A DNA stretch of 64,000 nucleotides from Oopsacas minuta (Eukaryota > Porifera > Hexactinellida > Lyssacinosida > Leucopsacidae): positions 744,001 through 808,000 of the forward strand of contig JAKMXF010000365.1 in the NCBI GenBank assembly GCA_024704765.1, in the 5' to 3' direction. The translations under genes and the position numbers were made by a program. Under the pieces are notes generated by a model that worked only from the letters and a program-made list of their open reading frames with translations, was not told where the DNA came from and made no database searches. This document shows positions 52,507 to 62,537 of this stretch, in pieces. The number at the start of each line of letters is the position of its first letter. Position 1 is the stretch's first letter.

Positions 52507-55500
52507 GAATTATGAACAATCAATACTGAATTATCGGTTTGTAATAAGTACATAGAGTATTATACGTATGTGTAATATGATAAATAAAGCCACACTGATG
52601 AAATGAAATTACAAAATCCATCCACACGGGATCTCTTAACGCTAATGCGTAGAGTCAATAAAATAAACTATACATTCTTAAGCCATGACCTAGGAGCCTC
52701 TGATATTAATGTAGCATTTACTTTTATATAAATTATATCATTCTGCATGTAGCGAAACAAATAAGAGGATTGTCTGATTTGTGAATGAGATTTGAATTGT
52801 ATGAGAGAAGGATTAACAACCTCTTCAGTTCCTATTACCTCTAACTCAGTCTCTACCACATGATGTAGAGTATTACTCAGCTGATTCAGGAGAGATATCT
52901 GTAGTTTGAGTTGAAGAGGTGTGTCTATAGAATTATCAGAGAAACACACCACCAGCGATATGAATGAGGTATAATTCTCATCTAATCCATCGCAATACAT
53001 CTTCAAACGGAACTCCATACCATTGTTCGTATAAATACAAGGACTGACTACAATAGCACCAGACTCCATCTTAGTACTGATACCAGATATCTGCCATATG
53101 TAAGGAGATCTGTTGGCTACGCTAGACATCATTTCCTCTAACGCATAAATACGTCTCTCAAGTCTTTCTACTTCAGTTCTATGTGTCTCTTCAATCACCT
53201 CTGTGTGTATGTTGAGATGCTCTAAATGAGCTTGTATATCAGTAGATAGGTGGCAAGGCATCTCTCTACGAGAACACTCATGCTCACAGCCGTACCTCTG
53301 GTACTTACAAGGAAGTACTGACAGAGGGCAGAAGTCTTCTAAATGCCGTTTCATCTTACGACGCTCAACTGTCAAAGTTTGACAGTTATTCGGACAAGGA
53401 GTAGGGAACATATTACACCTAGTGCTCCAATGCTTATCCATCTCTCCCAGACACACCTCTCCTGTACAATACTTACACCCTACTTTCCTCATAAGACACT
53501 GCTTAGTTGTGTGTGAGTCTACTTCACATCTCATTACTACAGCCCCACAGCCTTGCGAGCATTTTATCCTGAACATCTGACAGGCAGTATTCAAGTGTCG
53601 TTTGCAATCTCCTAACTCTCCATTCCATTCACAGCCTTTAGCTTTCAGTGGACATTGAATTCTCTTCTGACGTACCCATCTATTGATGAAGTCTTCTTCT
53701 GTGATTTTATCCATACTAAGTGGGATGTTGTCCAGTGGACATCTGGTCTCTGTATGTTGACTATAGAACTTAGCTTGATAAAGACATACTTTACAGAACA
53801 CGTGACCACATGGAGTAAGGAGAGCATCCTTGAGAACACCCTTACATATATGACAGAGGAAAAAGTCTTCTACCATTTCATCAAATATATCAGGATTATA
53901 TCCACCAGATATGTTCCCTACTCTAACTGAGAGTAAGACAGAAGGAATGTCTATGTCCCAGGTAGTCAGGGGGAGAGGATTCAACTCTAGTTTGAGCTGA
54001 CGTAACTCAGGAGATCCAGAACCAGCCATATACTTGTAATGCAAAGAATGACTAGCTGTATAATATCGACGTATTCTGATTGATTCGTAAGAAATGGGTA
54101 ATTAATAAAGAGAGGGTATACTAATCTATATGGTAGTTACAGCTACAGACAGTTAATCAATTTCTATCATTCTTGTAATTATATATCTAGCTCTAATTGT
54201 TATGTGATAGTATAAGTTAATTAGCATACCATCTGATGACAAACTCAGTATAACATAACAATGGATCATAAGTGTTGCTAGGTAGATTTGAATTGGTTAT
54301 TAGTATGTGAAAATATGGATGTGAGAACTCCCATAAGTATCAATCTATTCATATGACAAACAGCAAATATATATGTAAAGCTCGTATAATCCCTCTACCG
54401 AGAAGAGCTGGTGAATAGATAACAATATAAATCAGTCAATGGTCTCGCTATAACCGCAGTTATTAACCGATCACGGCTGAAGTTTTACCAATTCCCGCAG
54501 CAAGAACGATTTTAGCACCTTTTTGACGTCATAACATTTTACCGGAAGTATTCGGTTAATGACTAACTTATTGGGATATATTGAGTTACTAATTGTAAAA
54601 ACAACTAACCGCTTTCCTGTCTCCAGTTGTAGCAATAAGAGCTGCATGTATCTGCTGTTCAATTACTTTTATCCAATTTTCTTGCTCCTAAGAATACTTA
54701 AATATTTAAATATTCTAATACAGAAACTGTTAATATACCCAACTATTATCGGTTTTAAGCCATAAACAGTCGCATCAGTAGGTAGGTACATGTATACCTT
54801 ACCTCAGAAGATCCTGCATCAAACACCCAATATCTTCCATCCAAAGAAATAACATGAAACTCAAATGTAGCTATGTTATCTACAAGATATAGGTTACTAT
54901 TAACAGTTAACAACATTAATTAATTCAGTAATAACTGTAATGACTATACCTGTAGCAGCAGGGACTAAGAACTTCTGAAGAGTAGCATCACTCTTTCCTC
55001 GTACATGTCCGCTCTTGAGATAAGTCTGTATCTTTTTTGGAGTCTTTTTCTTATCAGCTGGCATTTCAACACTAGAGTAGAATATACCAGGGATATCTTC
55101 TTCTGGGTCAGAGGAAGTTTCTTTCCCTGTAGCACTACTATAATATTACAGAAATAAATTTTGATGTTCATTGGTATAATATGTGTACAATTCTACCTTT
55201 TGGAAAGTTTGTTCGTGAGTGAATCATCTATTGGACTATTTGGAATGTTTGTAAAGAGAGGGTTGATAACACTTGTAGGTTTAGAGAACACAGCACTAGC
55301 TGAGAAGAAATCTTCTTCATCTGACATATCTGTTAACATTCCATCTGACATAAACTGTAATATTTAAAAAATAAATATAATTACAGCCAAAATAAATTAT
55401 ATTATATTACCCCAATATTGTGATCCTGGTCATCATTCTTGTTCCTCTTTCTGCCTGTGGTCTCGGTTATACTATGCATTCTGAGAGCACGTGGAAATGT

Positions 55501-57984
55501 TTGAGCATTCTTGATAGAAGTGCTAAGATTAGAGCGAGTTACACCAGTAGGATCCTTTCCCGGTATCTTGACGGTACAGTGTAGCAGGTTTATAGATTTA
55601 CCATTAATCTGGTTCATATAATCCTACAAAGACATAATAGTATAATCTATTGGAGAATTTTAGCAATACATCTCTTAAGAAATCATGTGAGTTATAATTA
55701 GTTTTGAATTTATTAATTAGTAAACTAACTAACGTGTGTAGTTGGGTAGTAAGTGAGTGTATTCTGTGTGAGAACTAGTAATTTCTTCTTCCAGTCCTTC
55801 TTCCGTTTATTACCACGTTTCAATATCTTACTCTATAAATATTATATAAATATTGCTCTACTCAACATACTAAACTAGACTTACCTCTTTAATAGGAATA
55901 TCTCTTCCTGTTCCTAGCAGTGGAACACCGTTTGAAATTTCATAATTAGATTTCATCTAAACAATAGGAAACACACATTATAAAGCCAGAAATGTTCAAG
56001 ATATGTATTATGGATTCTAAGGTAGACTCAGTATAAGAAGAGGGCCAAATGAATATTTTAATACGTTTAACACCTATTTTAACAAAACAACAAACAACAT
56101 GTCAACAACCTCTCATCATGTTATACATTATTCCAGCACATGGAATTTTCGCTAAAAATATTCAAACTAGGTTCAGATAGTCAGCCTATTATATTCTTAA
56201 AACAAAACATTATTAAAGATTCTACTCTTTGTCTGAAGCAGCCATTGCTTTAATTATTACCATATATATTTATAAGCATAGTAGCAGAGACATGTTTGAG
56301 TACGTGTTGAAAATCTTCTATGCTTATCCTTTTACGTATGATATATATCTACATATTCAACTGGCCTGATAAAACTTCTTGTTAACTTTCTTCCTCTTGA
56401 TAACTTGAGAGGAAGTACTCTCATGACTAGAAGGTAGACTAGACTGTCTCATTAGCTTGTAAGGTAATTGTCCATTCTCATCACTAGTTATCTCATCTAG
56501 GCGAGTGTTAACACTTGTACTCTTCTTAGTTCTGCTAAAATTGTATGTCATGTGTGAGAAGAGAATGGGTTTACAAGCTATACAACAGATACAGAGAACG
56601 TCAAATCAAGCCTATAATATAAATCTAATTACGTTATACGTTACATTACGCCAAATTATGGAAATTTAAATGTAAATCAGTGTTGACGCAATAATTTAAA
56701 GGAACAGAAGTAACAGACAGTAACTGTCATTATCAAACTATAAGTATGAGTGGATATATAACTAAGGATTCCAGGATATCAATTTTAATAATTATGAGAG
56801 TTAATATGCTTACCTCGATGGAAAGAAGATTCTACATTAATTCCATTCGCTGGGGTAACTTCTATGTAAGGAGAGTTATTCATGTGATTAGTAGCTAGAC
56901 TGATGGCCTCTGAGTGTGTAACACATCGCTGTAGAGAACTATCTGAATACAGTGATAAGATATAACAAATTCATAATCAGCTGATAATCATGACGTAAAT
57001 ATAGTGTTACCTTGTATTCCGATAAGGACAGTTGGAATGAGGCCCAGTCCTCGTCTAGATCTATACTCTAGCACCTGCCGATATGATGTGTAGATAGAGA
57101 TAAAACTTTCCATGTTCTCTAAACTGAACACAAACATCATTGTATCTGCCCAGATTGCTACCTAATGCGAGCTAGTAAACATAATAGAAAATGGGATAAA
57201 TGTTGTGTAAGCGTTACCTGTGTGGATGGTTCACCTGATATTTCCCGTATAAGCAATAGTTGGTTCTTACCCTCCATATAGACATCTTTCTTATGACGAA
57301 TTTCTAGAAATGTATATGAAGTATTCTACAGAAATTATAGTCTTAGTAAAGTTACTGACCTACTTCATCAGGTATTTCAACATCTAACGTCCCATAGAGA
57401 TATTTATTCACTAACAGAGACTTTCGAGATTCAACAGTACCTAATATTACCTGAAAATAACAGAATGAAGTGAATACAGCTGATATAAGATAATCTGTAA
57501 GATATCAATGTAACCAACCTACCAATCGTACGTCGTTCATAGTTCTACAGCTGTTCCATTCAGGTGTCAGCTTCAGATGCTCTAAAGAATAACATATACG
57601 TAGTTATGTTGCAGTGTATTTGTTGTTGTTAGAAGTTTGGATTTCTGCTAAAGTGATTATAACAGCTCAGAAATTGGTCTATGAGGCCAGTTTTGTACAA
57701 AATTCTGAGGCTACCTCTCCCCTTCCAAATATGATTATAAGAATTCGAAAGTAAATACAATAATCATGAATAATATTTCTTAGAAGGGATAAGGAAATAA
57801 TCAAAAACGTAAACTAGCATGCATTGAGAGTACCTTCCATTCTATCCAGTTCTTTGAGTATTTGAATATTGTCCTGCGGAGAAACAGAGTATAGTTTGGT
57901 CTCAATCAAACATCGTGTCTCCTTCCATTGATTGATAAGAGCATAGAAGTTCTCCACCTCTTGTCTAGCTGCTGTCTGGCACAT
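49625..57984 (-). CDS. AGAP: AGAP (GTPase-like, PH, Arf-GAP, ankyrin), 20 coding exons, hosting three genes
   Basis: Exons complement(49625..49762, 50139..50303, 50368..50455, 50555..50668, 50741..50858, 50920..51010, 54610..54687, 54803..54879, 54950..55137, 55197..55354, 55411..55623, 55734..55832, 55885..55956, 56387..56577, 56814..56942, 57011..57161, 57218..57303, 57360..57450, 57523..57581, 57834..57984) give 818 residues (human AGAP1 857). AGAP proteins are Arf GAPs on endosomes and AP-coated carriers. The GTPase-like domain (residues about 65-220) has [10 protein letters not shown] and [18 protein letters not shown] split PH domain follows ([50 protein letters not shown]), then Arf-GAP zinc finger CCDC...CVHC with [13 protein letters not shown], and an ankyrin region. 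The P-loop reads GTVESRKS, with Arg for the second Gly. Intron 51011-54609 contains three complete genes. Confidence 0.92.
49861..50028. mobile_element. MITE with TA target duplication, 168 bp, in AGAP intron 19
   Basis: Flanked by TA (49859-49860 and 50029-50030). The left end is ACCTCCACAAATAAGG; the right end in complement is ACCTCTACAAACGGGG, an imperfect inverted repeat. Internal sequence (CCATACAAATGAA in complement) matches the partial copy at 27486-27582. The form is mariner/pogo-like. Confidence 0.65.
51217..51612 (-). CDS. NDUFA13: NDUFA13 (GRIM-19), complex I accessory subunit, intronless, nested in AGAP
   Basis: 131 residues, single exon (human 144). A single-pass inner-membrane accessory subunit of respiratory complex I. 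Conserved features: [20 protein letters not shown] with RGPGG at the N-terminus, one transmembrane helix (residues about 36-55), [20 protein letters not shown] (human has the same NRERR...EARIAL core), then [35 protein letters not shown]. The vertebrate C-terminal extension is shortened. The gene lies wholly in the 3.6 kb AGAP intron on the same strand, 206 bp downstream of AGAP exon 50920-51010 in window coordinates. No introns. Confidence 0.95.
   Translation of the reverse strand: MTDFLNRTRRVQDMAPKGGYSDIPFARVVRKRGPGGLTLLLGTLIIMSFGWVLVIRTNRERRMFRREMREARIALYPLFLAENDRNTLRGMKNFEDAELEIMKNVPGWRAGESVYYNTRWIKPIQINLETP
51838..52404 (-). CDS. Arf-like small GTPase with altered switch II, intronless, nested in AGAP
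   Basis: 188 residues in a single exon. Arf/Arl family features: an N-terminal MGG that could be myristoylated, P-loop GLDEAGKTS, switch [11 protein letters not shown] with the Thr retained, base-binding NKQDLP, and [11 protein letters not shown]. Switch II reads [14 protein letters not shown] where Arf proteins have WDxGGQ; the catalytic Gln is Arg and the preceding Trp is Arg. Arf Gln71 positions the hydrolytic water, so hydrolysis is probably slow; that is inference. It fits no single Arl subfamily that I know well. It sits between NDUFA13 and the TRAF gene in the AGAP intron, all on the same strand, with about 225-265 bp spacers. Confidence 0.87.
   Translation of the reverse strand: MGGVINRTLETHRERRIANYGTFRLLLFGLDEAGKTSILNYIKTNDCGHTEPTALFNVESLSLSGSLNVSVRDFGGRAEYRGQWVRSITGGDAVLYVVDSSDTQRIEESKLELEKLLDSIISVKIPLLILANKQDLPTALSEDEMKKLFVTQLLKQKDRLSGVYPISAVSGNGINELIVDMKRYFKSI
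52466..52504. repeat. (CA)n microsatellite
   Basis: About 19 CA units in the short spacer upstream of the Arf-like gene and downstream of the TRAF gene, within the AGAP host intron. Confidence 0.95.
52668..54044 (-). CDS. TRAF-type RING/zinc-finger/MATH protein, intronless, nested in AGAP
   Basis: 458 residues, single exon. TRAF proteins are ubiquitin ligases/adaptors for receptor signalling. A RING finger lies at about residues 62-108 ([20 protein letters not shown] with CKVCL and RCPLDN). It is followed by several TRAF zinc fingers ([89 protein letters not shown]), a short coiled coil ([20 protein letters not shown]) and a C-terminal MATH-like domain from about 310 ([10 protein letters not shown]...). 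The layout is closest to TRAF4/TRAF6-type members, but the MATH part is diverged and I do not assign a number. The in-frame [12 protein letters not shown], five codons after the first, is an alternative start. It lies 565 bp from AGAP exon 54610-54687 within the same intron. Confidence 0.92.
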   Translation of the reverse strand: MHYKYMAGSGSPELRQLKLELNPLPLTTWDIDIPSVLLSVRVGNISGGYNPDIFDEMVEDFFLCHICKGVLKDALLTPCGHVFCKVCLYQAKFYSQHTETRCPLDNIPLSMDKITEEDFINRWVRQKRIQCPLKAKGCEWNGELGDCKRHLNTACQMFRIKCSQGCGAVVMRCEVDSHTTKQCLMRKVGCKYCTGEVCLGEMDKHWSTRCNMFPTPCPNNCQTLTVERRKMKRHLEDFCPLSVLPCKYQRYGCEHECSRREMPCHLSTDIQAHLEHLNIHTEVIEETHRTEVERLERRIYALEEMMSSVANRSPYIWQISGISTKMESGAIVVSPCIYTNNGMEFRLKMYCDGLDENYTSFISLVVCFSDNSIDTPLQLKLQISLLNQLSNTLHHVVETELEVIGTEEVVNPSLIQFKSHSQIRQSSYLFRYMQNDIIYIKVNATLISEAPRSWLKNV

Positions 57985-60124
57985 ACAGAGGTCCTGCTTA
58001 CACTACTGGCTATAATGTATTGATGACGTTTAAATGAAACTAACGAATTGAGAATCCAAGAAATTGATGTTTGGGGATTCTCAAGTTGGAACTTTTGGCA
58101 AAAAGAATTTCAAAAGGATTCTTAATTTCATGTGTACCATATACAATATATACTATCCATAGTAAATCAAAGAGCTCTAGCTTCAATTAAATCTAATTAA
58201 AGATGGCAACAAATTTGCAGATATAGTTGACTTCAACCCGAATTACAACCCAATCGTGCATCATGAACATATGAAAGGTTTGGGTAAGTTGGAGATAAAC
58301 TTTGCTAAATTAATTTCAAGAGGACAATATAAATTATTAGTCTATACCTCCCTCCATATAATTTAAATATTGTCCATTCCCCCTAATGAACCTATGAACG
58401 AACCTCTCTGGAGTAACCGCCAGGGCCAGGTTTCAAAAGGTAAAAAGAAATGCTTTGTGAACTGTTTCATGGACCATAATGCATAGGCACTCTTCAAAAT
58501 AAACAAAACTTGATAATAAGCGCTGGTGTAAGCGGTATTAGGGAACCTTGGATACAAAAAAAAACAAGCGATATAAGGATGGAAAGGCGAAATCGATAGC
58601 GTTTTTTGGAGGCTGTGGTCCTAAATCACTGGATCTCCATCACACTACACCAGGCCTAAAACACAAGCTTTTTTGGACCCTTTAGGCCCGTGTATATCGC
58701 TAGCATATCGGAAACTAATCCAGTTAAATAGAGCACCCTTACTAATTTCTCACACTAGCTATACTACGTCATAGATTGCTCGTTAGCACAAATATTTACT
58801 GTATTTGTTATCAGGACACCGTCACTCGCCTACACAGGCCTCAGAATATTTCACGTACTAGCTCTAAGATCCCGGGATAGTAGGGATAGCACAGAATACA
58901 TGAAGCGTCTAGTTATACACTTTGGATGATGAATTTAGAGCTACCATAACGTCACGTCCCATGTTTTAAGCATCTACATTTTCCGGGACTGTCACGTCAC
59001 GCCCCAGAAATTAGCCACCGTAGAAATGTCATGACGATCAATCCTTTTTGCGGGAAGTCCAGCTTTTTCGGGCATATTTTCCGCGGCATATCTCCTACCA
59101 AAGGGCGGAATTGAAGAACGCGAACTTTGCTCGTGCTCATACTTTCCGAAATTACCGAGCTGCCGCTCGCCCTCGCGTTTGCTCATGTTTATAGATGAAA
59201 TCACCTCTTCACTTGTATTTAATGAGCGCCAGAAATACTCCTCCTATTAAAATATGCTCTCGCTCACACTGGCCTGCGATCTCGACTAAACTCGTAATAA
59301 CCGCTTCTGTGTATCAGATGTCCAGAGCCCAGAATAATACTATAAATATCTCGTCACGCCAAAAAGCTCAAAAAATCCCCGCTAAAATTCAACCTTCCAT
59401 CTGGTTCTCATGTATGCCTCCTACCAGGGTTTCATCCAGGCGCGTATTTTAAAAAGATATTATAGTTAAGCGCGTGAAAATTTTAACAGCTAGGCGCATG
59501 ACACGCGCCTAGGTTAGTATCGACAAATAATTTAATGGATTACGTCGATGTATAAATCCTATATAGTGAGTTGTATTACAGTTTATAAGATGAATTCAGT
59601 TGTTGAATTCATTAATATTGTAAAATAATTCTAAAAGGTATAATTAACGGGATGAAGCTTGATAAGTCACGATTGTATGTCGAGTCCTAATACTACTAGA
59701 TAGCAGATACTGTGATTATTCATAATCGTCTTGGGTTCATGCGCCAAAGCTTGAATACTTGGTCAATGAATACATCGAAATGAGAGTTCGGTAAAAGTTC
59801 TTGCAAATTCAAAGGCCAATTAATATCAGAGATTTTCGAAAATTCAAATTATCTAGGCGCGTAAGTGAAATCGAGGAATTATTTAGGCGCGCTACATTTA
59901 AAAGCTGGATGAAACCCTACCTCCTACACTCAGGAATTGCGTGACAGGCACATAGAATTACACGCATGTATACATTACATCATTCTGGAACAAAGATTTA
60001 TAATTGTTTCATAAATAAATATGCAAAGAAATACATTTTATGATTTATTATTGTGCTTTCCATATTTCCTTAGCTTATTTATATATACACACTATCCTTC
60101 CAATTCGTTATTTCATGTAACTAA
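57985..60124. other. Spacer between AGAP and the tail-anchored protein gene
   Basis: 2.1 kb. It includes a small inverted repeat (GGCCTAAA at about 58654, TTTAGGCC at about 58681), a GC- and CpG-rich stretch at about 58860-59424, and a complete hAT-type MITE at 59425-59919. A 70-codon minus-strand frame (58992-59204) lies in the CpG-rich stretch without any recognisable domain. The divergent genes on either side may share regulatory sequence here. Confidence 0.5.
59425..59919. mobile_element. hAT-type non-autonomous element, 495 bp, with perfect 8-bp target duplication
   Basis: Flanked by an exact CCTCCTAC direct repeat (59417-59424 and 59920-59927). The left end is CAGGGTTTCATCCAG; the right end in complement is TAGGGTTTCATCCAG. 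Subterminal GGCGCG/TAGGCGCG motifs repeat several times on both sides, as in many hAT transposase-binding regions. There is no transposase frame. Confidence 0.85.
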
Positions 60125-60538
60125 ATGGAAGCTCCTGACGTAATCACTCTCAGACCCACCACTAACAACTACCCTACACAAGTCCTGAATCCACCTGACC
60201 TAACATATGAACCTAGGACCAGAGTCCTGATGGAGTCTCCTCCCCTTAACCTCACTGGTCACGACTTCCGTGACTCAGCGCTAACTGCAACTTCTTCACA
60301 GCAAGCTAGCTTTCAAGGTGACGTCACACGATCAGGAGAACTAGTAGGCAGTAGTCAGAGACAGGTCGATGTAAGAGAGAGTGAATTGGCCTCTTTGAAG
60401 CAGAGAATGTTCAAGCTCGAGGATAGACTACGTAGTTTGGAGTCGAGTGTGAAGTGGAATGGTCGGATAATGAAACTATTAATTTTAGCTGGTGGGTTGG
60501 CCGCCATCTACTGGGCTTTAACTAAACAGAAAAGCTAG
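60125..60538 (+). CDS. Small tail-anchored coiled-coil protein, possibly MFF/Tango11-like
   Basis: 137 residues in a single exon. The N-terminal half is Pro/Thr/Ser-rich and probably disordered (MEAPDVITLRPTTN, RTRVLMESPPLNLTGHDF). Residues about 85-110 form a coiled coil (ELASLKQRMFKLEDRLRSLE). A C-terminal hydrophobic segment, about 117-131 (LLILAGGLAAIYWAL), ends with a short basic tail, TKQKS, the layout of a tail-anchored outer mitochondrial or peroxisomal protein. The order of a short N-terminal motif (VPERIVV-like MEAPDVITL, then RVL...PL), coiled coil and tail anchor recalls mitochondrial fission factor, which recruits Drp1. The residue match is weak, so this is a suggestion only. The start is the first ATG after an in-frame stop. 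Confidence 0.65.
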   Translation: MEAPDVITLRPTTNNYPTQVLNPPDLTYEPRTRVLMESPPLNLTGHDFRDSALTATSSQQASFQGDVTRSGELVGSSQRQVDVRESELASLKQRMFKLEDRLRSLESSVKWNGRIMKLLILAGGLAAIYWALTKQKS

Positions 60539-60899
60539 TTTCGATTAGACTATATTTGTAATCTTTACAATGCATATCTAGTTGTTATTCATAGTTAATA
60601 AATCTTGTTAAAATCTCCTATTTAATTATTTATGATATTGTCTACGCGTTTGAATGCCTTGTGTCATAGCACAATTATGCATAATTACTACTGTCCCACT
60701 TTTCCGGAATTTTGTTGAGTGTTAAATCTCGAAACGACAATTAGCAGAATTGTCCCGGATATTTCTAGGCCAGAGTCCCGCGAGGATATACTAATATATA
60801 TGTATACTACGTCACTCCATAATAACACTATCTCGTTAAAACCGCTCATAAACCACTATATATCTTTATTCATTAAGTTACTGAATTTTTGTCAGTTAG
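60539..60899. other. Spacer upstream of the PPM phosphatase
   Basis: Promoter/5' UTR interval between two plus-strand genes. A 90-codon frame overlapping the PPM start (60719-60991) is in another frame and is judged spurious. Confidence 0.6.
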
Positions 60900-62537
60900 A
60901 TGGCTTGCAGTGGGATAGAGTCAAAACCTCTTACTTTCAAAGAGTTCTTAGAGAAGGTATCTTCTCCAACACCTGCTCTACCCACAGATGAAGGTACAAA
61001 CGAAGAGCCCCCTGTACAACTGAGAGCGGTCCGAATTGACCCATATGACGAAAGTGTCCCCCTGAGGCCCAATGAGATAGCTCCCTTTATAACCGCAGAA
61101 GCAATGGATTATATGCACAAACAAGGATGTCCTCTTTCTTATATTCCCTCCATTGTGTATGTCCTGAGAAATAAAATACTGAGTGATGATGCACTACAAA
61201 AATGTAAGATAGATAGACCTAAAGGTTTGCCTGATAAGATTAATTATGACAGATATCATGTTACTAAGATACAGGAATTGTTTGCATCAGCTCTCAGAGA
61301 GTTCTCTGTCTCCTGGCTAGCTGAGGACACTCAACCTCCACGTCCCTTAGAATGTAGCGGGCTTTCTGTCAGTGTACACTCAGACAGAGGGAAGCGTAGG
61401 AGTATGGAAGACAGACATTTTATCTGTCTTAACACAGACGCTTTACTTGGTAAGAAATGTTTGGATGATAATGTCGGTGCATTATGCTGTGTATTTGATG
61501 GACATGGAGGGTTTAATGCAGCTGAATACACATATCATCAGCTGTTTGACAGATTATTAACACATTCTGAGATTGATACTAATACACATAAAGCAATGAG
61601 AGAATCTTTCTTATCAATTGATCAGTCATTCCAGGAATTGAGTGAGTTAGAGAGATGGAAGTGTGGTAGTACTGCTCTAGTAGTTTATATGAGAGGTACG
61701 GATAAGATGCATGTAGGATGGGCAGGAGACTCACAGGCATTCCTCTTCAGACGGGAGGATATTGTTAAGGTAACTTTTATATATATTTGTCAATATTTAT
61801 TTCGCTTTTTAGACATCTTTACATACTAACAGAAAAACTTTCCTAATACGTATTTTGAAATACAGTGCAGTTTAGATATTTCGTATACAGTCAACTCCCG
61901 TTATAAAGAAGTTCAATGTACCCCGCTAATTGCTTCGATATATAAAACGGAGTTCGATATAACCGATGAAACTTATGCTACTTTGAAAACGGTTTGGTAT
62001 CACATTTGTATTATCTCTTATTTCGATATATCTGTATTCGATATAACTGGTGTTTACCTGTATTTACTACTTATTTATTCATAGATAATGACTCCACATA
62101 AACCAGAAGATGAGTCTGAAAAAGCTAGGATCGAGAAGGCAGGGGGAGTAGTAGTGTATCTAGGGGCTTGGAGGGTTAATGGAGTTCTTTCAGTAGCTCG
62201 TGCTATCGGAGATATACAACAAAAGCCGAGCATAACCGCTGAACCTGACATTAACACGATTGATTTAAACGGAGAAGAGGATTATCTTGTAATGGCTTGT
62301 GATGGGCTATGGGATGCTATTGATCCTGACAAAATCCCTACTTTAATTGACGAGCATTTCAAGAACGGAGGCTTACAGGAGGCTACTGCGGAATTTCTTG
62401 TAAAAAAGGCTCTCAAACACGGCTCTATGGATAACATTACTATTATTGTGTTATTTTTCCCAACCTACAAACCTCCCAAGAAACAATTGTCACAGCCAAA
62501 TAAGGAAATGAGCCTTGCAGATTATTTCAATAAGTAG
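60900..62537 (+). CDS. PPM1F: PPM1F/PPM1E-type PP2C serine/threonine phosphatase, 2 coding exons
   Basis: Exons 60900..61769 and 62085..62537 join in phase 0 to 440 residues (human PPM1F 454). A metal-dependent PP2C phosphatase; PPM1F/POPX2 dephosphorylates PAK and CaM kinases. Catalytic motifs are complete: RGKRRSMEDRH, VFDGHGGFNAAEY (metal-binding Asp), CGSTALVVY, VGWAGDSQAFL, then after the splice SVARAIGD, ACDGLWDAIDPD and HGSMDNITIIVLFF. The approximately 150-residue helical N-terminus before the PP2C domain is typical of PPM1E/F. There is no long proline-rich tail, which favours PPM1F over PPM1E. The only intron carries a MITE. Confidence 0.93.
61888..62060. mobile_element. Pogo/Tigger-like MITE with TA duplication, 173 bp
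   Basis: Flanked by TA on both sides (61886-61887 and 62061-62062). The left end is CAGTCAACTCCCGTTATA; the right end in complement is CAGGTAAACACCAGTTATAT. Internal TTCGATATA motifs recur. It fills over half of the single PPM phosphatase intron and ends 24 bp before the 3' splice site. Same family as 47229-47415. Confidence 0.75.

Noticed and set aside
59200-59424. Coding sequence using TGA as tryptophan
   Set aside because: One frame is interrupted only by TGA, but all other genes here use TGA as a normal stop and the translation matches nothing I know; kept only as part of the CpG-island observation.
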